Shown piece by piece: positions 48,127 through 60,494 of a DNA stretch of 64,000 nucleotides. The DNA comes from Salvia splendens (lineage: Eukaryota; Streptophyta; Magnoliopsida; Lamiales; Lamiaceae): contig NC_056041.1 in assembly GCF_004379255.2 (NCBI RefSeq), positions 3,720,001-3,784,000 of the forward strand, in the 5' to 3' direction. A program made the position numbers and the translations under genes. The notes under the pieces were generated by a model that saw nothing but the letters and a program-made list of their open reading frames with translations, was not told where the DNA came from and made no database searches. The first letter of the stretch is position 1. The number at the start of each line of letters is the position of its first letter.

Positions 48127-50265
48127 TCACAAGAGTTTTAGGTGTTTTTCCGGAACAAATAGACCATGGTAGCCATAAGGAACCCTACCTGGCAACCTAA
48201 CCCTAGCAACAATCTCAAGTGTTGGGGATTTGGCATCCATCACCCAAAACCAAGACTCCTCACTACTCTCCTTATGCACATATGTTACTAAATATCCATC
48301 ATCCTCTTCCTCCGCCCCCTCCCCCGCCACAAAATACGGCTCCCCACCGTAACATCCCTCCCCAAACTCCCGCATCGCCACCTTGCAATCGCTGCCCTCC
48401 GCTCCAGCTTTCGACAAGTCAATCTTCACAACCCCACCCGCCTTCGGCATTTCAGCTATAACCGCCGCATACATATATCTTCACCCAAAACAAAAACATA
48501 AGAGGTTGATCAGGGTAAATGGTCGATTTTGTCCCTTCATTTAGATAATTATATTTAGCATCCCTCGTTTCATTTTTGAAAAATAAAATGTCCTACAAAA
48601 AATTTCTTGCCCAAATCATAATATTAACATGAAAACCAATACTACACGTCGATTGCCCAAATTACACATCAATTACCCAATCGACGTATAATTTCTTGTC
48701 ATGCCAATATTCCGATCGTCTGAATTTTTTGCAAGGACAATTTATTTCGATGAGATTTTATAAACGATGAGATGTTTTCGGGTAAACTCCTTCGAGAAGA
48801 AATCAGCAGTATCTTATTAAAAAGCGTAGAATCCAAAATTAGAAAATATGTAAACCAATACTGGAGTATAATTTAATTACCTGTTCTTCTTTCCAGCATA
48901 AGCTTGATTAATAACTCCAAATTCCATGTTCTTCCTGCTCAACACACATCTCGAAACCACCTTCTTCTCGTTAATATCCAATTCGATCATTTCAAACCGC
49001 GAATGCATCAAACTCGTGTCGAGGAATCCCCGATCCGCCGCGAGGAAATTCGGCGCCACGATCACAATCCTTCCGCCGCAGTCTCCCTCCCAAGCATTGG
49101 TGATATGGAGCAGATTCAACCCCGGCGTCTCGATCCACACCACTCCGCCGTCGTTCGCCGCCTCTCGCGGCAAAATCCCGACGCGCGGCACCTTTTCGCG
49201 GTGGCACACCAGCGGCGTCCGCCCCATCACCACCTCCACCGGATCCATCTCGATCTGCACATCCTGAAACACGATGAATCTCTTCGTGAGTCCGAAATCA
49301 TGTACGCACGCCATCCTCTTCATCGACGAGATCGTTAAATCCGATCCTCTTTTCCCTCCCGAATCGATTTTGAAAAACGCCAGAAACGGCGCGAAAACGT
49401 TGCATTTGAACGCGAAAACTTCGCCTGAGTCGGGATCGGAATGCGGATGCGCGGTCATCCTCTCCGTCATATCGCGGCCGCCGCCGAAATCGCAGCGGCC
49501 TAATGTGATGATGTCACCATCCTCAGCGAGCTGAATTTGGTAGGGTAGATCCGACTCGCATAGAGCGTATAAATTTCCGTTGAAACACGCCAAGCTCGTG
49601 TTGGCGGTTCCGAATCCGTTAGCGGAGGGATCGAATTGGCCGAAAGCGCCGCGCGCTACAGTGAGGAGGAACCGCGCGGCGGTGGCGAGGCCGCCGTGGC
49701 AGGAGGAGAAGGGGCTGGGGAAGAAGGGGCGGCCGTTTTCGGCCTCGGTTTTGAACTTGTAGGTTTTGACGTAGCGGCTGCAGAAGGTGGCCTGGCCGCC
49801 GGAGATTGAGATGGAGTGGAGCATGCCGTCGCCGTCGAAGGGGTGGTAAGGGCCGCGCGGGAAGAAGTGAGGGTTTGGGCCGTTGCGGATGTAGGCGCCG
49901 TTGAGGGAGGTGGGGAGGGATCCCTCCACCACCTCGCAGGCGGTGGGGGGAAGCTCCTCCACCGGCGCGAAGTTGCCGGAGAGGAGGTGGTGGGGATCGA
50001 TTGATGGAGGGAGAGGTGATGAGTCTAACAAGTTGGAGACAAAATCATCCAATGAGTAAAAGATTGTGGTAAGAAGAGATTGTTGCTTCTTTTCTTGGAT
50101 TTCTACAACAACCTTTGTATTAGAGTTTTGATCATCGGAATATATTGATGAAGTGTTGCTAGTGATTTTTGGCATTTTTGGTTGCAGATTATTTTGATTG
50201 ATTGGAGATGGTGAGTGCAGTGATTTTGGAAATTTTGGAAGATGTAACACGGTTGCTTGTAACAT
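48127..50265 (-). CDS. CCD4: Carotenoid cleavage dioxygenase 4, copy A (diverged)
   Basis: Exons 50265-48881 and 48478-48127 encode 578 residues. The intron falls in the arginine codon of KKNR|Y, as in copies B and C. A plastid-transit-like N-terminus (about 1-60) precedes the seven-bladed-propeller enzyme. Iron ligands are all present: H273 (TAHPHSD), H322 (VHDFGLTK), H387 (LHITNAWEGD) and H566 (PYGYHGLFV). FDGDGMLH and ESDLPYQIQL are also typical. CCD4 enzymes use Fe(II) and O2 to cut carotenoids, usually at 9,10(9',10'), in plastoglobules. This copy is the most diverged: the family block resembling SVEHTLERLDLIHA reads AADRGFLDTSLMHS, and the region after TAH is altered, so its substrate or cut site may differ. 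Start: a TATA box at 50324-50319 would leave the earlier in-frame ATG (50307) outside the transcript, so 50265 was chosen. That gives exon 1 exactly the length of copy B's. Confidence 0.88.
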
Positions 50266-50318
50266 CTTTTTTTGTGTGTGTACAAGAGAATGCAATGAAT
50301 TTTCCAAAGAAAAAAGTG

Positions 50319-50324
50319 TTTATA
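50319..50324 (-). promoter_or_regulatory. TATA box of CCD4-A
   Basis: TATAAA on the minus strand (context TTTAATATAAACACTT), 54 bp before the chosen ATG. The same TATA-to-ATG spacing (about 55-60 bp) is seen in CCD4-B and CCD4-C, which supports the start choice. Confidence 0.5.
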
Positions 50325-51439
50325 TTAAAGCACAAGTGTTTTAAGTTTTAACTTAGTTATATAGACTAGTTAGGTTTGGCAACTCGTAATAAAAAAAAGA
50401 CTGCGCTGGCTGTAAATGTATCCGAATTGGGAATATTTTTTTATTGCATCAGATCTCAATATTCTACTATATTACTCATGCAAAAATATCTATTAGGGTA
50501 GGAGTATAAAAATAAATTATTGTACAAACTCTAAGTAGGGATGCAATCAAATGATTTCAAACTCTAAATATTATACAAATTTCAAATTATGATCTAGACC
50601 ATTAAAAAAAATATCAACACAGTGTCAATGGTTGATTCTGTGTTCACATCAAAATCTTGAAATTTATATTGTGTTGACATTGTGTTGAAACCGCGTTACT
50701 GTGTTGAGGAGTTTGGAGTTTCTATAATACATAGAATTTGCATTTTATCACTACCATGCTATGTATATCATTATATTTAATATATATATTGTACATCAGA
50801 GGCCCTTCTTCTATAAACATCTTTTTTTTAAAAATAAAATAATAGTATGATGTCATAAATTCATAAGTATATTAGACACTTCAATTAATCATCACAATGT
50901 GTACATATAAGTGATACTACGTACTAAGTATAACATATACTATTGGAAATTTAAATTACCTGTAAAAGGAATTCAGTTTGTCTCGTTCATGGCCCGAATA
51001 TTATTATTATTATTATTATGAAACATTCATAACCACCACGGCTCAACAAAACATGATTCCCATGTTAAAAATGGGAATATGAAACATTCTGATTGCGTGT
51101 ACGATATAATAGAAAATCACACATCACAAATTAAAATGCAAATACAAAAAGAAGAACAACAGAATACCAAATCAAAATTTAAAAAACGTCAGTTAAAAAA
51201 TGGGATAATAGCTTTCCTTTTAGTAGGACCCCCACCAAATTTCTTCAAATTTCGTCTATGATTTGTCATATCCTTCAGAACCAAATTCGCACAAGTGTAC
51301 ACAAAAAGCCCAACCCGGCCCACAATCACGTCGTGTAGGCCCATAAAGCCCACTCCAAAATCTTTCCAAAAATAATTAGGACAACTCACCCATTAACCCC
51401 CTGTCTCTCCCCCACCCAAAAAAAAAAAAACAAAAAAAG

Positions 51440-52016
51440 TTGACGATGACCGCGTACCCCAAAACCGATCCCGAGACCGGCGAATCCTTCGCCTTCCGCT
51501 ACTTCGTCATCCATCCTTTCCTCACCTACTTCAGAATCGACTCCAACGGAAAAAAAGCAACGAGACGTCCCGATTTTCTCCCTCAAGAGCCCATCATACA
51601 TCCACGACTTCGCCGTGACGAAGAGCCACGCCGTATTCCCCGATCCGCAGATCGTGATTGAGCCTCTCCAGATCCTGAGGGGGAAGCCGGTGCTGAGAAT
51701 CAACGGCGATAAGGTGCCGAAGCTGGGCGTGATCCAGCGCGACGCGGATGATGAGAGAGAAATGTACTGGATCGATGAGCCCGGGCTGAATATGCTGCAC
51801 GTGGTGAACGCTTGGGACGAAGACCACGGCGACACCATCGTCGTCGTCGCGTCTAATATCCAACCGGTTGAGCATGTGCTAGAGAAGTTAGATTTGGTAC
51901 ATTTGTCGTTGGAGAAGATCGTGATCGATGCCAAGACGAAGAAGAGGTCTCCTCTTTCGGCCTCAGAGTCTCGACTTCGGAGTCATCAATCCTCATTATG
52001 CACAAAAGAAAAACAG
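51440..52016 (+). pseudogene. CCD4 pseudogene fragment
   Basis: Homology to CCD4 exon 1 starts abruptly at the MTMTA(H)PKTD motif, right after an A-rich run, and ends at the conserved KKNR splice donor (AAACAG|GTAA). The first roughly 268 residues and the second exon, with the fourth iron histidine, are missing. The first iron histidine is Tyr (MTMTAYPKTD). A frame change lies in the A-run near 51550-51557, and a second near 51960-51970 just before LDFGVINPHY. FPDPQIVIEP and SNIQPVEHVLEKLDLVH make it closest to copy B, 4 kb away on the same strand, so it is probably a failed tandem duplicate. Confidence 0.85.
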
Positions 52017-52344
52017 GTAAAAATTGTCTTTAAAAAATTAAGATAGAACAAGTGCGGCCCATTAGAGACAGTAATTGGGCCTACAGGACTAACAAATTGG
52101 AAGCAGAATACAAGTTTTGAAAATCTTAAATTGGGCCTCGTTATTTCATACTCCACTTATAGGAGTAAGATTGAACATACATAATTAATCTCATTTCATA
52201 AAGCTTACTTTGATAGCTCATAAATTAGACGAAACTCCAAGGTTGACACAACTATAAAACCACTTGAGTAGTTTGTAGTACCATATTTTGCTACCATATT
52301 TTACTCCTCATTTTCACTTTAAAATGAATAATAATAATATCATA

Positions 52345-52510
52345 CTTCATTCGCTCTAATGTAATTGAGTTGTATTTTTTTGTCCCAGAGCAATTGAGTC
52401 ATATCCTTTACTCTATATTCATCTCTCCTATTTTATTCTCATTATTAACCTTTAACACATCCAATTACTTAAATCTCGTAACTCCCACAATTATCTTGAG
52501 AAGGAGGGAG
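52345..52510. mobile_element. Stowaway-like MITE remnant
   Basis: TA|CTTCATTCGCTCTAATGTAA on the left and AGAAGGAGGGAG|TA on the right, 166 bp, with TA flanks. The right end is canonical (GGAGGGAG); the left end has decayed. Confidence 0.5.
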
Positions 52511-53076
52511 TACATAATATTAGAGTAAGCAACGATGATTTCTTTTTAAACATAAAATGAGGGGGCAAATGAAAAACTTTAAGAGAGTGAACTTTTTTTT
52601 GTATCTCATTACTCTCATTATAAATTTATAATCAAATAAAACTCACTCTTAATTTCACATTTCACGTGCATTGAATTCATTGTCATTTATTATATCGAGA
52701 TCAACTATTTTTTTCATATCATTTAAATTTACATGTCTCAACTTATTATACTGTTATAAATCAGATCATCAATCAAGTCAGAGGATGCAATCATAACTTT
52801 TATGGAGATTAAATAATCACGCTTTTTTTTTAAAGATGTATGACAAAAAAAAGTTTTCTTGGGCATGCTCTATATATGACTAAAATTTGTCATGTTTAAA
52901 ATATGGAGGATCTTTATTAATCACATTCGGCCATTTATATTAGAAAATTATTCTTGTTTAATTTCTCATAATTTGCGTTAGGAGATATTTATCAATTTAC
53001 ACGTGAAATGATTCCAAAAATAGTTAGTTGTACACTTTTTATTAGCCACATAGTATGAGAGAGGATAGTACTATAC

Positions 53077-53872
53077 GTGCCCGTTCGGTTGGGCTGACTG
53101 GCCCAGATTAAATCTCAATAGATTGTTAATAGTGTGTTCGGTTGGGAAAACAAACTAAAATCACGGCGGCCCATGACTAATAAGAAGCCCTCAACGAGGC
53201 CCGCCTCTTTAATACCATTTTCATTATTTAGGTCAGACTATTCATCTCACCACATCCCCTGCGATTATTTTAATCTTGCGCTAGCGAAACTCTCTTCCTC
53301 TCTTTTTCTCCCTTTGACGCCGCCACTCTTCTGCAAATCCGCCGCCGTCGCCGTGGAGAAACCTCTTATCATCTTCGCCGCCCCCGCCGTCGAGAAACAT
53401 CGTAACTTCTGCTCCGCCCCCGCGGTCGAGAAACCTCATCCGTGCCGCCGCCAACCCTCGCAGCTTCAGGCCTTCCTCCCTCCCCTTCACTCTTCCTTAC
53501 AGTTTCCTGTCTTCTGGCGTTTTCCATCATCATTTATTTTATGAAAATTGATTGGATTTTGACCGGTCCTTTTTTTGCCAACATTAGTTGATTTTTTGCT
53601 TTTTTGCTGAATTCGGCAGTGACAAATCTGGTCAAAATTTTATATTTTAATCATGTCAAGTTTCTATTAAAATGCTTTTGATCCTTATTATTTTTATAAA
53701 AATAATCCATTAGTAATTAGAATTCGTGTCGATCTAAAGTTATCTAAGATTTAATCTAGTAAATCAAACAACAATCCTTAATTCAATATTAGTTTTATCC
53801 TAGATAAGGCTCATCCTAACCTATCTCATACTATATCTTAGGATTATTTAGGGTCGCCAACCGAACAGGCAC
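53077..53872. mobile_element. Nonautonomous DNA element with GTGCCCGTTCGGTTGGG ends
   Basis: Left end GTGCCCGTTCGGTTGGG pairs with right end GCCAACCGAACAGGCAC (15 of 17 positions). The triplet TAC flanks both ends (53074-53076 and 53873-53875). The outer parts are AT-rich, with TAAATCTCAATAGATTG-type segments. The centre (about 53280-53490) is a GC-rich block with three copies of a GCC(G/C)TCGAGAAACxT-like unit, which makes a repetitive ORF (PAVEKP). A 3-bp duplication fits Harbinger- or CACTA-type integration; family not decided. Confidence 0.6.
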
Positions 53873-55806
53873 TACATGTAATGCAATAAAAATAACACAA
53901 ACCTGCAGAGTACAATACATAAAAACAACTTAAAACATCAATTTGAAACGTGGTCATCAATTGAATACTGGTAGTATCAAACAAATGAACAAACGGAACC
54001 AAAAAATAGTCGTACTTATTATTTGACCAATTAAAAAATTACAAACCTACCTTTTCGGACTATAGAAGAGTGAAAGAATCTTTAAATAAGTCTCTAAATT
54101 ATGCTCCATAAATTATCAAATGCAAGTTCATTCAAATCAACTTTACGTATACTGATAAATCATAAAACGATAAAAGCATTATACGTCAATGCCGCTTTTA
54201 TTTAGTTGACACTCATATTATTATTTTATTTTATATTGAAAATGTACAAATTGATTATATATTTTCATTTTTCAAAATAATAATAATTATTATTATTATG
54301 TTGATAATAAACAAAAAAAAAATTATTATTTACGGAAGATGTAAGGTTGGTAGAACCATAATTCATTTGTTAAAGACTAAAGTAACGTTTTGCTGACATT
54401 AATATTGATAAAAAAGAATTTAAAAAGTAGTAGTTCTCTCGAAAAGCAGCATACTGAAAACATTGTTGTTTGTAAAAAATAATAAGGAAATAAGAATTTG
54501 CCAGGTGGGTGATGGGCGTTGCTTTCATTATTGCATAAATTCAATACGTATTGACTATATGATGATGAGATTTTTCTACAAGAAATTGGCATTTTTTACC
54601 AACAAAAGTGGAGTATTATTTCTTCAAGTAGGTTTGTTTGAATTGGTAGATAGACACATTTAAAGTATATTTAATAGTCTAATTTAATGTTTGATATGTT
54701 GGTTAAATTTTTTGTGTGGCCCGTTCAATTAACAAGGGCCCGTTGAATTAAAGCTGAAAAGGGATATTTTATTATCATGGAAAATTGATTGATAATAATA
54801 TGTGCAACACTATATCAATTTTAATTTACGTGGAATTTACTAATATAGCCCTCAGTCTTGAAATTATAAAAAAAGATATAGGATAGTTTTGAAATTTCCT
54901 ACTATGGTGTGATTTAAATAACAAACCAAACATATAATATTATGGACTATAGATAACATACTATCAATTTAAATACCACATACAAAAATAGAAAAAAAAA
55001 ACATTTCTACAAAATAATTATATTCTTATCTAAATGAAAGATAAATTTCAATAAAAGTCTAAAAGCAATCACTTTTATCTAGTTTTCTTTGAAAAAAATT
55101 AGTACTGTAATAATTTTGGCGGGGCGAGATAGTGCTTGGATTTCTGTATCCCTATTTTTAAGTGTATGCACTAAATGTAAGGCTTCTTTAGAAAATAGTA
55201 ATTACAATGTAGTACTCCGTACTAATTAATTTGCAAAATCTATTTTTAGCTTGAGTCAAAATCAACACAAATATATATCGGCTGGTAGAACCATCTTATA
55301 CAAATCTTTTATGCTAGAGCTAGCATATAATGATAATTAATGTAAACTTTATTAATTTAATTTACACAATTATTTCAAAATATAAAAGTTTTAAACCTCT
55401 GCTGTAGTGTGAAATGTTGAATTTTATAAAAAAAATCTATGAATTATATTTTCCAAAGTTTTAATTTGAAGTTAATAATAAGTACTAAAAATATACACAC
55501 ACACGAGCTTGGCAAAACAGATACGTAAACATGTACTACATCAACATGTGACATTCCTAACTCAAGACATTAGTTTTCAATATCTACTAGTTCTTATTGT
55601 ATATGTATTGCTAAAGGAATATGTTTATTAAACTATGCAATTAAAACTAAAGTTTAAATACATTGGGGATTCATTTATATATATATATAAATCACCGATA
55701 CTTTTTATGAACATAATACTAGTATAAGTCCTTTTATTATTAGTTTATTTTAAATGTATACGTAAGGGTTGGGTGTTAATTAAGTAATATAAGGATTAAG
55801 ATTAGG
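53873..55806. other. Intergenic upstream of CCD4-B; no gene
   Basis: AT-rich, with simple repeats (ATTATT runs near 54280) and no coding signal. The last few hundred bases form the CCD4-B promoter. Confidence 0.45.
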
Positions 55807-55813
55807 ATAAATA
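55807..55813 (+). promoter_or_regulatory. TATA-like box of CCD4-B
   Basis: ATAAATA (context AGGATAAATAGTT) 57 bp before the ATG, matching the spacing in the two paralogues. Confidence 0.4.
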
Positions 55814-55869
55814 GTTCAAAACGGCTTCATGCAAGTGAACCAAATCTCCCTTCACAAACAAGAGAGAAA

Positions 55870-58424
55870 ATGGAAGCCCTTTCTTCCTCATTCCTCCAAG
55901 CATACCCTCTCAATCACACACCTTCTTCCCCATCACCAATCCTCAAACTCAAAATTTCATCAGTCCAAATCGATGAAAAACAAGCTAAAACTTATCATCA
56001 AACAACATTTCTCCCTCAAAAAAAGCCCAAACATTCACACAATCCAAATACCACCACACCTCCAAAACCAAACCAAATCAGCAAAATCTTCGCCTCATTG
56101 GACAATTTCATCACCGATTTCATCGACCTCCCTCTCCGCCCCTCCATCGACCCCCACCACGTCCTCTCCGGCAACTTCGCCCCCGTCCCCGAGCATCCCC
56201 CGACCCCCTGCCCCGAGGTCAAGGGCACCCTCCCCCTGGCCTTAAACGGCACCTACATCCGCAACGGCCCCAACCCCCAGTTCTTCCCCCGCGGGCCCTA
56301 CCACATGTTCGACGGCGACGGCATGCTCCACGCCGTCACCGTCTCCGGCGGCCGCGCCATATTCTGCAGCCGCTTCGTCAAGACCTACAAGTACAGCCTC
56401 GAGAAGGAGGTCGGGTCTCCGGTCATCCTCAACGTCTTCTCCGCCTTCAACGGCCTCCCCGCCTCCCTCGCGCGGTGCTCCGTCACCTTCGCCCGCTTCC
56501 TCCTCCGCCAGTACGACCCCCGCCGCGGCGTCGGCGGCGCGAACACCAGCCTCGCCTTGATCAGCGGGAAATTGTTCGCTCTAGGGGAGTCTGATCTCCC
56601 CTACAGAGTGGAGATAACACCAGACGGAGACATCGTCACCATAGGCCGCCACGAGGCCTTTGGTGAGCCGTACATGACAATGACGGCTCACCCTAAGACG
56701 GACGCGGAGACAGGAGAGGTCTTCGCGTTCCGCCACAGCATAAACGCTCCGTATTTATCCTTCTTCAGGATAAATGCGGAGGGGATCAAGCAGCCGGAAA
56801 TTCCGATTGCGTCGCTGAATGAAGCTTCTCTTGTTCACGATTTCGCGATCACGAGAAATTACGCGGTGTTTCCCGATCCGCAGATCGTGATCAAGCCGGC
56901 GGAGATCGTGAGGGGGCGGGCGCCGCTGAGGATTGATGCGGCGAAGGTGCCGAGGCTGGGGATCGTTCGGCGCTGCGAGGAGAGCGGCGGCGAGATGTGG
57001 TGGGCGGACGTGCCGGGGTTTAATATGATGCACGCCGTGAACGCGTGGGAGGAGGACGGCGGCGACACCGTCGTGGTGGTGGCGTCGAATGTGCAGCCGG
57101 TGGAGCATGTGCTGGATCGGATTGATTTGATTCACTCTTCCGTGGAGAGGGTGGAGATAAATGTCGGGGACAGGAGTGTGCGGCGGCGAGCGGTGGCTGT
57201 CGGAAATCTGGATTTCGCCGTCATCAATCCGGCTTACGTTGCGAAGAAAAACAGGTATTGAAAAGGAACCGTTTATTTAAATTTAATTAATTCCATATGG
57301 AGTTGTTAATTTTATAAAAAAAACACTTAATTTCCTTAATTTGATGTTTTTACGTTTTCGAATCCCTAACCGCCATGGCCGTATTGTTTAGTAGCTAAAT
57401 ATAGGTAGTAGAAAATAGAATCGAACTCTTTCTAGCAAATTACTCCATACTTAGATTCCATATGGAGTAGCCAAATTATTCCATATGGAGTACAAAATTA
57501 AGTAAATGGATAAAGATTTGTGGGGACAAGATTTTTTTTGCCACACTTACATTTCAAGTTAACAAAGATTCAAATGGAAAGAGACTTAGATTCTGTCTTC
57601 ATATTTCTCCCGACATTGCGTGCACTCTTCCATAACTATTTAGTGGAGTACAATAAACGGTTTAATTATAAATTCTTTATAGTTTCAAATGAAATTGAAA
57701 TTTTATTGATTATCACAAATTGTATCTGAAATGTTTGTTGAATAACATAATCTCTTACATTTAAATTGGTAGACAATTTTTTGTACTCAATCCATCCACT
57801 GCGGATAGTTGTAGTAGTGGATAACAGGAGCTTAAATTAAAAAAAAAATGCACTTATAAAAAAATGAAATATAGAAAAAAAAATTGAAGTATTATTTATT
57901 AATAAAAAAATGAAATTGAAAAAATAGAAGGAGATAAAATTTTGTGAACTAGTAATTAAAAATAGAAAAACAAAAGTAGTAGTACTCATTTTATTTTACT
58001 CCTATAATTTAGTGCTTGTAGATATTTATTAATTTATCCAAAGTGATTAACATATGATTTGACAAACAGGTATGTTTATGCAGCAATAGGAGCACCAATG
58101 CCTAAAATAGGAGGGGTGGTTAAGATAGATCTATCACTTTCAACCAAGGACTCCGGCGATTGCACGGTGGCGAGACGCATATATGCACCGGGATGCTACG
58201 GCGGCGAACCATTCTTTGTGGCAAGAGAACCTGATAATCCGGAGGCGGCGGAGGATGACGGCTATTTAGTGACATATTTACACGATGAGAATAGTGAGGA
58301 ATCCAAGTTCATAGTGATGGATGCCAAATCTCCAAATCTTGATGTTATTGCCGCCGTTAAGCTGCCTGGACGAGTCCCTTATGGCTTCCATGGAATTTTT
58401 GTGCCTCGCAATACCAATTCCTAA
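55870..58424 (+). CDS. CCD4: Carotenoid cleavage dioxygenase 4, copy B
   Basis: Exons 55870-57254 and 58070-58424 encode 579 residues; the 815-bp intron sits in the KKNR|Y arginine codon. The start MEALSSSFLQAYPLNH matches the usual CCD4 opening (M-x-x-L/F-SSSFL), followed by a Ser/Thr/Pro-rich plastid-transit-like stretch to about residue 70 with the KISSVQID motif. Iron ligands are H274 (TAHPKTD), H323 (VHDFAITR), H388 (MHAVNAWEED) and H569 (PYGFHGIFV). Expected role: oxidative cleavage of carotenoids to apocarotenoids in plastids. It differs from the canonical type in FPDPQIVIKP, where copy C has FNEIQLGMNP, and in replacing the family's RYATDESEM block with RRCEESGGEM. A changed substrate range is possible. 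The exon is GC-rich, so long antisense frames appear across it, but these are shadows. Confidence 0.93.
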
Positions 58425-60494
58425 GTAGGAAATTAATATTGATACAAAAATGTAAGTTGTATTGCTTAATATACCCACTATATTTAAATTTACATGAATT
58501 CAAATTTGGTTTGTAAATATGTACGGTTTCCAGAAAAAAAATGTTATTTGAATTTTTAGAGAAAAAAGTGTCCCATGATATCTTCTTTTTAAATATAAAA
58601 GAAACATAAAAAGTAGTGTAAAATAAAATAAAATAAAATAATTAAACAAAAAAAAAAGAAAAAAGAAAACCTACATATAATATATTTATATGTGTACATA
58701 TGATATCATAATTAGAATTTATAAGTATTTTAAATTAAAATTTTAAATAGCACTCATGTTTATAAATTTTTAGATAAATAAGTGTCTCATAATAAAAACA
58801 ATCATGTCATAAAAAAGAGATTTATAGATGCATAAGGCATTGTTGTATTTTCTAACACAGCAGAGTCAAAATAGAAGACTTAATTAGCTAGCAACATCCA
58901 CGACTGAGATTATTTCTATTGCAGTATGTTCTCATCATGCACGTATGTCACCACACAGCTCTAATGAAACTCCAGCTGTCAGGCCACGGGCCCATGGTTC
59001 AGCCGAACATACGGCTCGCCACTAGCCCACCATGGCTTCGCCACCCTAAAATACTTTGGCATTGGACCTCGTATCAAATGTGTCAAAATAACAACATTAT
59101 TTTGTGGTATATTAGATTAAGCACGTACATTACGTGATGCTAAAATATTTTTTTTCAAATCAAAATTTTCAACCACACATCTCTAAGTTGTTATTTTTAA
59201 TGAAGTGTGTTTTTATTAATTGAATTTGTTGGAAATAAAAATAAAAAATAAAATTGAATGAATAGTAATTTAAGGGACGGTTAAGGGACGGATAAGAGAT
59301 GGAGGGTTGCAGGTTCCGTCCCTAAGTTAAGAGATGGAGTAAAAAAGTACAGTGGGGCCCATGAATAGTAATTTAAGGGACGGATAAGTGACAGCGTTGC
59401 GGATGGCCTAAAAGAGAGTTACTTTTTGCCAAAATTAAAAATGATTCAATTAACTTGAAACTTCCCAAAATAGTAAAATGATTCTATTAACATGGAACAG
59501 AGGGAGTATGTCCTTGTCGGGCGAGCTAGATATGGATGCTCTTAGGCACTTGCATATCACAACTGCAGACAATATTTACTTAGTTTAGGGTAGTGATAAA
59601 TGTACATAATTGCATGTACATAATCAAACTTTTTTTAATATTTTATATTGAAAATTAATTTATAAACATTAATTGATTTAAAATAAATTTTATACTAATA
59701 ATTTTTTTAAAAAAAATTGAAATTTTAACGTAAAATTTATATATTTTTTACTAAATATTTTATAATTAATCCAAATCAAGCTCGAAATCATGTTATGATT
59801 TGACATAAAATTTCTATATCACTTCTTTCTTATTGCTGCATATAATACAATAAATAACAAAATTATTTTTAATAAAATTTAAAAATATAAGGTTATTATG
59901 TACAGGTACAATTTATATATATTTAAGATTTCACATTTACTAATTGGACGAGGGAGTAATGTATGCCACGGACCATGGATTGGGCCTCCTGTGCGAATTG
60001 TAGAGCGACGAAGGAGCATGGAATCGCCTAATCTGGGAGCACCACGTGGCATCGACTGTTTGAAAAATTCATGTTTTTATTTTCTATTACTAAATATTTG
60101 TAGGATATTATGACACTGAAATGTGAAAAAAATAGTACGAGTAGACGAAATTAAAAATCTGTATTGTGACCCACATATATAAATGCGCGCATATGACCTT
60201 TATCAAATTTATGGTACAAATGGATAATATGTGGTGGACCTCTTAAGTTGATATTTCCATGTCACATTCATTGTTATTTTTTCTAGTAAGAATAAACGTA
60301 ACATACTATTACAATATACACATCTGAAACACTATTCCAAGACACCCTCAGTCCTCAACTGAATGTATACACCTATTAACGACTTATAAATCTTCACAAC
60401 ATTTAAGTATGTGCATGCATCTTTTTTAATCTTGAACTATGAAAATTCAATATTTACCGGCCTCATAAATCGACCTTTCAACTGACTATAAAAA
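58425..60494. other. Intergenic between CCD4-B and CCD4-C with MITE relics
   Basis: The genes converge here. At 59265-59430 a block with repeated AATTTAAGGGACGG(A/T)TAAG units ends GCGTTGCGGATGGCC, resembling one end of a Harbinger MITE. At 59440-59508 a sequence ending CATGGAACAGAGGGAG|TA looks like the right end of a Stowaway element. Another Harbinger-type end, TATGGATGCTCTTA, lies at about 59532-59545. No gene was found. Confidence 0.4.

Noticed and set aside
48904..49534. Plus-strand ORFs across CCD4-A exon 1
   Set aside because: They are antisense to a well-supported GC-rich enzyme exon and show His/Arg/Pro-rich, non-conserved readings. The same applies to reverse frames over CCD4-B and CCD4-C.
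53134..53544. 136-residue ORF as a real gene
   Set aside because: It starts in the AT-rich arm of a DNA element, is mostly a short repeated unit in its core, and has no recognisable domain.
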